Below, piece by piece: positions 57,522 through 64,000 of a DNA stretch of 64,000 bases (positions within the stretch are counted from its first letter, which is position 1; each line of letters opens with the position of its first letter). Origin of the DNA: CAMFLJ01 sp965279255. Its GTDB lineage: Bacteria > Actinomycetota > Acidimicrobiia > Acidimicrobiales > Acidimicrobilacustridaceae. The notes beneath the pieces were generated by a model. That model was not told the DNA's origin and made no database searches. It saw only the letters and a list, made by a program, of their open reading frames with translations. Location: contig OZ257146.1 in the NCBI GenBank assembly GCA_965279255.1, positions 682,001-746,000 on the forward strand, in the 5' to 3' direction. A program made the position numbers and the translations under genes.

Positions 57522-60068
57522 ATGTTGCACGTGACATGGAAGGGCCTGCTGGCCCACAAGCTCCGGTTGGCGACGACCGCCATCGCCGTGCTCATCGGTG
57601 TGGCGTTCATGGCGGGCACCCTGGTGCTCACCGCCACCATCGGATCCACCTTCGACGGGCTCTACGCCGACATCAACGCCGGCACCGACGTGGTCGTGCG
57701 TGGCGCCCAGTCGGTCAACGCCGGGTTCGGCGACGTGCGGGCCGCAGTGCCCGAGTCGGTGCTGGCCACCGTGCAGGGCGTCGACGGCGTGCGCATCGCC
57801 GAAGGCAACGTCAACGGCTACGCCCAGTACGTCGGCAGGAACGGCAAGGCCATCGGCAACCCGAACCGGGGAGCCCCCACGCTGGGCTTCGCTTGGTCCG
57901 ACGACCAGTCGCTGAACCCGCTCCGGCTCTCCTCCGGCACGGCCCCGATCAAGCCTGACGACGTCGTGATGGACAAAGCCACCGCCGACAAGGAGGGCTT
58001 CGTCGTCGGCGACACCGTCACGGTGCTCACCCAGGCGGGCTCCGAGCAGTTCACGATCTCCGGCATCGCCCGCTTCGGCAACGTCGACAGCCCGCTCGGC
58101 GCCACGCTCGCCGTCTTCACCACCCCCACGGCCCAGCGCGTCCTCGGCCTCCCGGGTCAGTTCAGCGCCGTGGCCGCCGCCGCCGAGCCCGGCATCAGCC
58201 AGGAGGAGCTGGCCTCGCGCGTGAGCGAGGTCATCCCCGCCGGCACCGAGGTCGTCACCGGCAAGGAGCTCACCGAGGAGCAGCAGAGCCAGACCCGCGA
58301 GATCGTCGGCTCGTTCTCCACCTTCCTGCTCGTGTTCGCACTGGTGGCGCTCTTCGTGGGCTGCTTCCTCATCTACAACACGTTCTCGATCATCGTCGCC
58401 CAGCGCGGCCGCGAGATGGCGCTGCTCAGGGCCATCGGTGCCTCCCGTCGCCAGGTGCTCAGCTCCGTGCTGATCGAGGCGTTGGTCACCGGGCTCGTCG
58501 CGTCCGCGGTGGGCGTCGCGGCCGGCATGGTCGTGGCCATCGGGCTGCGCGGGCTCCTGTCCGCCTTCGGGTTCGGCATCCCTGCGACGGGCCTCACCGT
58601 CGAGCCCAACGCCATCATCGTCCCCATCGTCGTCGGGGTGCTCATCACGGTGGCCTCTGCCTTCTTCCCCGCCCGGAAGGCCTCGAAGGTCCCGCCCGTG
58701 GCGGCCATGCGCTCGGTACAGATCGACGAGTCCGGCCGTTCGGTCCCGCGGATGATCATCGGTGCCCTGATCCTCGGGCTCGGCATCCTCCAGCTGTTCA
58801 TCGGCCTCGTCTCCCGGCCCGACAACGCGCTGCTGATCGTCGGTGGCGGGGTGGTCTTCACCTTCCTCGGGGTCGCCGCGCTGGGGCCGGTCATCGCCAG
58901 GCCGGTCGCCAGGGTCATCGGGTGGCCGATCGCCCGGCTGCGCCACATGCCCGGCGTGCTCGCCCGCGACAACGCGATGCGCAACCCCAAGCGCACCGCC
59001 TCGACCGCCGCGGCCCTCATGATCGGTGTCGGGCTCGTCGTGTTCATCCTGATCTTCTGGTCGTCGGCCACCGACTCGATCCGAGGCGTCGTCAACAAGG
59101 GCTTCGTCGGCGACTACGTCGTCCAGTCGAACGCCGGGTTCAGCGGCGGCCTTCCCCCGTCGGTCGCCGCGCAGATCGGTGACCTGCCCGAGGTCGCCAC
59201 CGTGGCGGAGACCAGGAACGTGGTCGCCGAGGTCGCCGGCAGCGGTTCGTTCATGCTGGCCGTCAACCCGCAGACGTTCGGGAGCCTCGCCGACCTGGAG
59301 GTGAACGACGGCTCGCTCGACGACCTCGCCGGCGCCGGCACGATCGCGGTGTACGACAGGACCGCCGAGGACAAGGGCTGGTCGATCGGCGACACCGTCC
59401 CCGTCGTGTTCCCCGCCACCGGCCCCCAGGAGCTCAAGTTGGTCGCCACCTTCGGCGAGCAGAACATCGGGGGCACGTACCTGATCGGCCTGCCGACCGC
59501 GGAGGCCAACACCCAGGTGCAGGTCGACAGCTCGGTGTACGTGAAGCTCGCGCCCGGGGTGTCGGCCGAGGCGGGCCGCACGGCGATCGAGACGGTCACC
59601 GACGCCTATCCCAACGCCCAGGTCCAGAACAAGGTGGAGTTCGCCGACTCGATCGTCGGTCAGGTCACGTCGTTGTTGCTGTTCGTGATCGTCCTGCTCC
59701 TCCTCGCCGTCGTCATCGCCCTCATCGGCATCGCCAACACGCTGGCGCTGTCGATCTTCGAGCGCACCCGCGAGATCGGGCTGCTGAGGGCGGTGGGCAT
59801 GACCCGCACCCAGGTGCGCTCCGCGGTCAGATGGGAGTCGGTGATCATGGCGTTGCTGGGCACCGCGCTCGGCCTGATCATCGGCCTCTTCTTCGGCTGG
59901 GCGCTCATCCGGGCCCTGGCCGACCAGGGCTTCGACACCTTCTCGGTTCCGATCGTGTTGCTGGTCGTGGTGGTGGTGGTGGCGTTCCTCGCCGGTGTCG
60001 CCGCCGCGATCTTCCCGGCCCGCCGCGCCTCCAAGCTGAACGTGCTGCAGGCCATCTCCTCCGAGTAG
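57522..60068 (+). CDS. FtsX-like ABC transporter permease, two-domain
   Basis: 848 residues with the fused arrangement of two MacB-like halves. N-terminal helix (about 15-37), a periplasmic domain of about 220 residues, then three helices (about 265-285, 315-340, 365-385), a further pair (about 410-455), a second periplasmic domain (about 515-715) and three C-terminal helices (about 715-740, 770-795, 805-830). VAQRGREMALLRAIGASRRQ and IFERTREIGLLRAVGMTRTQV are the paired FtsX motifs. It should export or extract a lipid-linked or peptide substrate with the ATPase (inference). A hairpin terminator follows. Confidence 0.93.
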   Translation: MLHVTWKGLLAHKLRLATTAIAVLIGVAFMAGTLVLTATIGSTFDGLYADINAGTDVVVRGAQSVNAGFGDVRAAVPESVLATVQGVDGVRIAEGNVNGYAQYVGRNGKAIGNPNRGAPTLGFAWSDDQSLNPLRLSSGTAPIKPDDVVMDKATADKEGFVVGDTVTVLTQAGSEQFTISGIARFGNVDSPLGATLAVFTTPTAQRVLGLPGQFSAVAAAAEPGISQEELASRVSEVIPAGTEVVTGKELTEEQQSQTREIVGSFSTFLLVFALVALFVGCFLIYNTFSIIVAQRGREMALLRAIGASRRQVLSSVLIEALVTGLVASAVGVAAGMVVAIGLRGLLSAFGFGIPATGLTVEPNAIIVPIVVGVLITVASAFFPARKASKVPPVAAMRSVQIDESGRSVPRMIIGALILGLGILQLFIGLVSRPDNALLIVGGGVVFTFLGVAALGPVIARPVARVIGWPIARLRHMPGVLARDNAMRNPKRTASTAAALMIGVGLVVFILIFWSSATDSIRGVVNKGFVGDYVVQSNAGFSGGLPPSVAAQIGDLPEVATVAETRNVVAEVAGSGSFMLAVNPQTFGSLADLEVNDGSLDDLAGAGTIAVYDRTAEDKGWSIGDTVPVVFPATGPQELKLVATFGEQNIGGTYLIGLPTAEANTQVQVDSSVYVKLAPGVSAEAGRTAIETVTDAYPNAQVQNKVEFADSIVGQVTSLLLFVIVLLLLAVVIALIGIANTLALSIFERTREIGLLRAVGMTRTQVRSAVRWESVIMALLGTALGLIIGLFFGWALIRALADQGFDTFSVPIVLLVVVVVVAFLAGVAAAIFPARRASKLNVLQAISSE

Positions 60069-60089
60069 CCGACCCGTCGTGAGCGCGGA

Positions 60090-60119
60090 AGGGCCCCGGG
60101 TCGAACGATCCGGGGCCCT
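60090..60119 (+). terminator. Terminator of the MacB-type operon
   Basis: AGGGCCCCGG (60090-60099) pairs with CCGGGGCCCT (60110-60119) around a 10-nt loop, 22 nt after the permease stop. Confidence 0.75.
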
Positions 60120-60160
60120 CTCGCGTGCGGTCGGCGTCGGCCGTGACGGCCGGAGCCGGA

Positions 60161-61069
60161 CTAGAGCTCGGTGTTGCCGAGCACGATGTCGGCGACCTTC
60201 TTGATCTCCGGGCCCGAGCTGTAGGGGGCGATGTAGCCCTCCTCGTCCCGGATGGTGTCGAGGTGGTCGGCGATGTCCTCGGCGGTGATGTCGGGGTTGT
60301 AGTAGCCGGGGGTGAGGCCGACGAAGAACTTGGCGATCACGCCACCGGCGGCCGAGAAGACCTCGCCGGACGGCTCGCACGCCTCGGAGGCGAGGTAGGC
60401 CACCAGCGGGCTCACCCGGCTCGGGTCGAGGGCGTCGCCGGCCTCGCCGAACATCTCCTCGGTCATGCGGGTCGTGGCCATGGGGGCGATGGCGTTGGCC
60501 TTGATGTTGTTCTTGCGGCCCTCGATGGCGAGCACCTTGGTGAGCCCGACGAGGCCCATCTTGGCGGCGCCGTAGTTGGTCTGGCCGAAGTTGCCGAGCA
60601 GGCCGGAGTTCGACGAGGTGTTCACGATGCGCCCGTAGTTCTTCTCCCGCATGATGCGGTAGGCGGGCTGGGTCACGTAGAAGGCGCCGAGCAGGTGCAC
60701 CTGGATGACGGCCTCGATCATCGCCTGGTCGAGGTTGTGGAACGACTTGTCCCGGAGGATGCCGGCGTTGTTGACGACGATGTCGACGGTGCCGAACGCG
60801 TCGACGGCGGTCTGCACCGCGGCGGCCCCGCCCTCGGGGGTCGCGATCGAGTTCGTGTCGGCGACGGCCTCGCCGCCGAGGTCGTGGATCTCCTGCACCA
60901 CGGCCTGGGCCGGGCCGACGTCGCCGCCGTCGCCGCTGACCGAACCACCGAGGTCGTTGACCACGATCCGGGCGCCGCGGCGGGCGAGCTCGAGGGCGTG
61001 CGAGCGGCCGAGGCCGCCGCCGGCGCCGGTGATGATGGCGACCTTGCCGTCGAAGCCGATGTCTGCCAT
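60161..61069 (-). CDS. SDR enzyme, multifunctional-enzyme-2-like (3-hydroxyacyl-CoA dehydrogenase type)
   Basis: 302 residues. NAD motif TGAGGGLGRSHALELARRGARIVVNDLGG with Asp in NDLGG favouring NAD. Catalytic Ser in VNTSSNSG, Tyr/Lys in NYGAAKMGL. This extended form with NDLGGSVSGDGGD matches the dehydrogenase domain of peroxisomal multifunctional enzyme 2 and its bacterial relatives, acting on 3-hydroxyacyl-CoA or steroid side-chain intermediates (inference). AGGAGG precedes the ATG. Convergent with the ABC operon. Confidence 0.93.
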   Translation of the reverse strand: MADIGFDGKVAIITGAGGGLGRSHALELARRGARIVVNDLGGSVSGDGGDVGPAQAVVQEIHDLGGEAVADTNSIATPEGGAAAVQTAVDAFGTVDIVVNNAGILRDKSFHNLDQAMIEAVIQVHLLGAFYVTQPAYRIMREKNYGRIVNTSSNSGLLGNFGQTNYGAAKMGLVGLTKVLAIEGRKNNIKANAIAPMATTRMTEEMFGEAGDALDPSRVSPLVAYLASEACEPSGEVFSAAGGVIAKFFVGLTPGYYNPDITAEDIADHLDTIRDEEGYIAPYSSGPEIKKVADIVLGNTEL

Positions 61070-61182
61070 GGGTGGATCCTCCTCGGCGCCGGGCGCCAGG
61101 ACTGTCGGGGTACGAGGGACCGGACGAGGTTACTCAGGGGTACCCGACGGTCACCGAATCGAGCCGGGGTGCGGCCGTTCGG

Positions 61183-61188
61183 TAGCGT
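61183..61188 (+). promoter_or_regulatory. -10 (TAGCGT) of the small SH3-like gene and LLM operon
   Basis: TAGCGT ends 8 nt before ATG 61197. Confidence 0.45.
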
Positions 61189-61196
61189 GGCGCCCC

Positions 61197-61520
61197 ATGG
61201 CCACGTCGATCAGCACCGAGAAGGACTTCCGCCGCCGCCAGAAGGTGGTCGCCGCCGTCGATCTGCCGGGTGTCCCGGCCGGCACGTTCGGCAAGGTGTG
61301 GTTCGTCTCGGGCGTCACCTGGATCCGCTACCACGTCGACTTCGAGAACGGCGTCGAGATCGCCAACGTCGACGGTGGCGACATCCGCGACCGCAAGAGC
61401 TACCTCGCCGAGCAGGCCGCCGCCGAGCAGGCGGCCCTGGCCGCCGAGCGCGAGGTCGAGCGCGAGCGCCGGCGCGAAGAGCTCCTGGCGAACCTCGCCG
61501 ACGGCCCCGCCGGCCACTGA
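61197..61520 (+). CDS. Small protein: beta-barrel-like N-terminus plus coiled-coil tail
   Basis: 107 residues. The first 65 residues have the strand pattern of an SH3/KOW-type barrel (GVPAGTFGKVWFVSGVTWIRYHV). The last 40 are a charged coiled coil (AEQAALAAEREVERERRREELL). No known family. The LLM gene starts 14 nt later with GGAG before it, so the pair is one operon. Confidence 0.68.
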   Translation: MATSISTEKDFRRRQKVVAAVDLPGVPAGTFGKVWFVSGVTWIRYHVDFENGVEIANVDGGDIRDRKSYLAEQAAAEQAALAAEREVERERRREELLANLADGPAGH

Positions 61521-61534
61521 CCCAGGAGCGCACC

Positions 61535-62566
61535 ATGAAGCTCGGCATGCAGATCGACTACGCCAGCGGCTTCAAGGAGTCCGCCGCCAAGGTCTCGGCC
61601 TACGAGAAGGCCGGCCTCGACGTGGCGTGGGTCGCCGAGGCCTACGGCTTCGACGGGCCGTCGTTCATGGGCTACCTGGCGGCCACGACCGACACCATCA
61701 CCATCGGATCGGGCATCCTCCCGATCTACACCCGGACGCCCACCCTGCTGGCCATGACGGCGGCGGGCATGGACGCCCTCACCGACGGGCGCTTCATCCT
61801 CGGCCTCGGTGCCTCCGGGCCCCAGGTGATCGAGGGCTTCCACGGCGTGAAGTACGACGCGCCGCTCGGCCGCACCCGTGAGATCGTCGAGATCTGCCAC
61901 CAGGTCTGGAAGCGCGAGCGCGTCGTGCACGAGGGCCGCTACTACCACCTTCCGCTGCCGGCGGGCGAGGGCACCGGCCTCGGCAAGCCGCTGAAGATCA
62001 TCGCCAAGCCGGTCCGCGAGCGCATCCCGATCTGGATCGCCTCGCTCGGCCCCAAGAACGTCGAGATGACCGCCGAGATCGCCGACGGCTGGATGCCGAT
62101 CTTCTTCCTGCCCGAGCGGGCCCGCGACGTGTGGGGCTCCGACCTCGACGCCGGGGCGGCCAAGCGCTCCTCCGAGCTGGGCACCCTCGAGATCACCGCC
62201 GGTGGCCTGGTCGCCATCGGCGACGACCAGGGCCCGGTGGCCGAGATGATGCGCCCGATGGCGGCGCTCTACATCGGTGGCATGGGGGCCAAGGGGAAGA
62301 ACTTCTACAACGACCTCATGGTCCGGTACGGCTGGGGCGAGGAGGCGGAGAAGATCCAGGACCTCTACCTCGCCGGCAACAAGGACGACGCGGCCGCCCT
62401 GGTGCCCGAGGAGTTCCTCCGCATGATCAACCTCTGCGGCCCCGAGGGCTTCGTGAAGGAGCGTCTCGCCGCCTTCGCCGAGGCCGGGGTCACGGTCCTG
62501 AACATCATCCCCGTCGGCGGCGACCCGATCCGCACCATCGAGACCCTCAAGGACTGGACCGCTTGA
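61535..62566 (+). CDS. LLM-class (F420-type) oxidoreductase
   Basis: 343 residues. GLDVAWVAEAYGFDGPSFMGYLAATTDTITIGSG is in the typical order, followed by PIYTRTPTLLAMTAAGMDAL, GRFILGLGASGPQVIEGFHGV, PIWIASLGPKNVEMTAEIADGWMP and the C-terminal IIPVGGDPIRTIETLKDW. Cofactor F420 is inferred from the family. GGAG lies 6 nt before the ATG. The stop TGA is also the first three bases of the triplicated hairpin repeat C. Confidence 0.92.
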   Translation: MKLGMQIDYASGFKESAAKVSAYEKAGLDVAWVAEAYGFDGPSFMGYLAATTDTITIGSGILPIYTRTPTLLAMTAAGMDALTDGRFILGLGASGPQVIEGFHGVKYDAPLGRTREIVEICHQVWKRERVVHEGRYYHLPLPAGEGTGLGKPLKIIAKPVRERIPIWIASLGPKNVEMTAEIADGWMPIFFLPERARDVWGSDLDAGAAKRSSELGTLEITAGGLVAIGDDQGPVAEMMRPMAALYIGGMGAKGKNFYNDLMVRYGWGEEAEKIQDLYLAGNKDDAAALVPEEFLRMINLCGPEGFVKERLAAFAEAGVTVLNIIPVGGDPIRTIETLKDWTA

Positions 62567-62749
62567 CCCTCTGGCTCAGTACGTCGCCTCTGGCGTGACG
62601 AACTGAGCCATGGGTGCCGAGCGCCTGACCCTCTGGCTCAGTACGTCGCCTCTGGCGTGACGTATTGAGCCATGGGTGCCGAGCGCCTGACCCTCTGGCT
62701 CAGTACGTCGCCTCTGGCGTGACGTATTGAGCCATGGGTACCGAGCGTG
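62564..62749. repeat. Tandem hairpin repeat C (three units, 62-bp period)
   Basis: Units start at 62564, 62626 and 62688. Units 2 and 3 are nearly identical and unit 1 differs by two bases near its right arm. Arms GGCTCAGTACGTC and GACGTATTGAGCC pair with one mismatch and flank an inner GCC-TCT-GGC. TGGCTC and GAGCCA are 27 bp apart. Every unit begins with TGACCC, the first being the LLM stop. It fills the space between convergent genes. Confidence 0.92.
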
Positions 62750-62751
62750 GG

Positions 62752-63714
62752 TCAGCGGAGGGACGAGACGCGGTCGATGACGGCCTCGGCCTCGGCGACG
62801 AACGAGCGCACCAGGTCGCCGGCGGGCACGAGCGAGTCGATGGCCCCGACGCCCTGGCCGGCCGGCCAGAACTCGCGGTCGGGGTCGACCTCGGTGGCGG
62901 GCCCGGCGCCGAGGTGGTTGGCGCCGTCCTCGATCGACTGGACGAACTGGGCGGGGAACGGCTTGATCTCGCGGTCGCCCCGGTCGAACTCCTCGGTGTA
63001 CTCGTTGCGGTTCACCCGGCAGGTCTTGCCGGTGAAGGCCCGCGAGACGACCGTGTCGTCCTCGTGCATCTCGAGCAGGCGCTCCTTGTAGCCCGGCGTG
63101 CCCCATGCCTCGGGCGTGGCGATGAACCGTGTGCCGATCCACACGCCGTCGGCGCCCAGGGTGAGGGCGGCGGCCAGGCCCCGCCCGTCGACGATCCCGC
63201 CGGCGGCCACGACCGGCACCCGGTCGCCCACCGCGTCGACCACCTGGGGCACCAGGGCCATGGTGGCGACGGTGCCGGTGTGCCCGCCGGCCTCGGTGCC
63301 CTGGGCGACCACGAGGTCGCACCCGGCGGCGACGGCGGCGACCGCGTGGCGGACCTTGCCGCACATCGAGGCGATCAGCACGTTGTTGTCGTGGCAGAGC
63401 TCGACGACGTCACGGGGCACGCCGAGGCCGGCGACGAAGACCCGCCCGCCGTGGTCGATGATCGCCTGCACCTGGGCCGGCATGTCGCCGGGCATGGCGG
63501 TGAGCAGGTCGACGCCGAAGGGCTTGTCGGTGTGTTGCCGCACGGCCTCCATCTCGCGGACCATGCGCTCGAGGTTCATCGTCGACGCGCCCATGCAGCC
63601 GAACCCGCCTGCCTCGCTCACCGCGGCGACCAGCTCGTGGTAGCTGACCCCTCCCATGCCGGCGAGCATCACCGGGTGCTCGATCTCGAGGAGGTCGGTC
63701 AGTCGTGTGCGCAC
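62752..63714 (-). CDS. Nitronate monooxygenase-family flavoprotein
   Basis: 320 residues of the 2-nitropropane dioxygenase-like TIM barrel: HPVMLAGMGGVSYHELVAAVSEAGGFGCMG at the start, CDLVVAQGTEAGGHTG (FMN and active-site His), VPVVAAGGIVDGRGLAAALTLGADGVWIGTRF. Class I enzymes oxidise alkyl nitronates; many actinobacterial members have unknown roles. GTG 63714 is chosen because the stop of the upstream gene (63719) leaves only a few bases, with GAGG inside that stop as ribosome binding site. Confidence 0.9.
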   Translation of the reverse strand: MRTRLTDLLEIEHPVMLAGMGGVSYHELVAAVSEAGGFGCMGASTMNLERMVREMEAVRQHTDKPFGVDLLTAMPGDMPAQVQAIIDHGGRVFVAGLGVPRDVVELCHDNNVLIASMCGKVRHAVAAVAAGCDLVVAQGTEAGGHTGTVATMALVPQVVDAVGDRVPVVAAGGIVDGRGLAAALTLGADGVWIGTRFIATPEAWGTPGYKERLLEMHEDDTVVSRAFTGKTCRVNRNEYTEEFDRGDREIKPFPAQFVQSIEDGANHLGAGPATEVDPDREFWPAGQGVGAIDSLVPAGDLVRSFVAEAEAVIDRVSSLR

Positions 63715-63718
63715 GACC

Positions 63719-64000
63719 TCAACGGTAGGCGCCGGGGCCCGTGAACATCCCCCGGTGCCAGCGGCCCGGTGTGAGCAGGAGCGCACGCGGGTAGTCCTCG
63801 AACAGCCAGCGGGCGAAGTTGCGCCGGGTCCAGTCGGTGAGCCCGGCGGCGCGGACCGCGGCCCGGGCCCCGAGCGGGCTGCTGAGGATGCCGGCGAGCT
63901 GCTCGGCGAAGCGGTGGTCGACCGCGAGGTCACGCTGGACCTCGTGGTCGTAGGCGGCGCGGGCAGCGACGGGGTCCGCGGGGTGGGACAGCAGGGCCTC
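63719..64000 (-). CDS. C-terminal end of a protein cut by the right edge, possibly FAD-dependent oxidoreductase
   Basis: The last 93 residues of a gene that begins beyond the window. The visible part has RRNFARWLFEDYPRALLLTPGR and ends GMFTGPGAYR. It is helical and Arg-rich, and could be the C-terminus of an FAD-dependent oxidoreductase, but that is a guess. The stop at 63719 lies 4 nt before the nitronate monooxygenase start, so they share an operon. Confidence 0.55.
   Translation of the reverse strand, partial: EALLSHPADPVAARAAYDHEVQRDLAVDHRFAEQLAGILSSPLGARAAVRAAGLTDWTRRNFARWLFEDYPRALLLTPGRWHRGMFTGPGAYR

Noticed and set aside
1..64000. tRNA, rRNA, riboswitch, insertion sequence or prophage
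   Set aside because: No cloverleaf, conserved rRNA stretch, transposase motif or phage gene was recognised on either strand.

Overview
The window is very GC-rich, with G/C-biased third codon positions and many GTG starts. It carries mycothiol-type detoxification (Mca), four LLM-class (F420-type) oxidoreductases, a mycobacterial-type ImuA'-ImuB-DnaE2 mutasome with TCGAAC-N4-GTTCGA LexA boxes, and many leaderless-looking promoters. Together these point to an actinobacterium. The mix of F420-type enzymes, SDR/acyl-CoA enzymes and exported 'TPTR-V-DTR' repeat proteins looks most like the class Acidimicrobiia (Iamia or Ilumatobacter-like); that placement is inference. No rRNA, tRNA, transposase, phage gene or CRISPR array was seen. 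The window reads as chromosomal core with a few accessory islands.

Layout. 0-5.7 kb: end of an unknown His-rich protein coupled to a class III nucleotide cyclase, a GH38 alpha-mannosidase and an RpiB-like protein. 5.8-12.3 kb: oligopeptide-type ABC binding lipoprotein, a decapeptide-repeat protein, RNase HII, an SDR-P450 pair, an Nfu N-domain protein and an LLM oxidoreductase. 12.3-14.8 kb: SOS-controlled imuA'-imuB. 14.9-18.4 kb: unknown protein, phosphodiesterase and secreted subtilase with three C-terminal repeats. 18.4-24.5 kb: an operon of four exported modular repeat proteins, three of them paralogues. 24.7-28.3 kb: dnaE2 behind two LexA boxes. 28.4-41 kb: DoxX, zinc alcohol dehydrogenase, channel-like protein, thioesterase, PAS-GGDEF-EAL protein, PEBP lipoprotein, Mca, FAH-family enzyme, tandem GNAT, YdjC deacetylase and a membrane-anchored nuclease. 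41-49 kb: thiolase, thioesterase plus LLM pair, SCP2-PhyH fusion, another LLM enzyme and a Ser/Thr kinase. 49-64 kb: PrmC-related methyltransferase, DsbA-like, PAP2, RecB-like nuclease, alpha/beta hydrolase, antiporter coupled to an acyl-CoA dehydrogenase, MacB-type ABC exporter, SDR, LLM oxidoreductase, nitronate monooxygenase and a cut-off gene.

Most striking points. (1) A family of tandem hairpin repeats occurs at three loci (12.3, 27.4 and 62.6 kb). The three sequences differ but share one architecture: arms TGGCTC and GAGCCA separated by 26-28 bp, repeated with a period of 61-63 bp. One copy sits in frame inside dnaE2 and another beside the imuA' promoter. (2) The split mutasome has matching SOS promoters in which the LexA box runs into the -10 and the start codon lies 6-8 nt after it. 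(3) The three small exported paralogues keep nearly identical ends around unrelated middles. (4) More than twenty genes have a -10-like hexamer ending 6-10 nt before the start codon; this helps to choose starts and supports a small decapeptide-repeat gene whose stop codon lies in the loop of a strong terminator hairpin.
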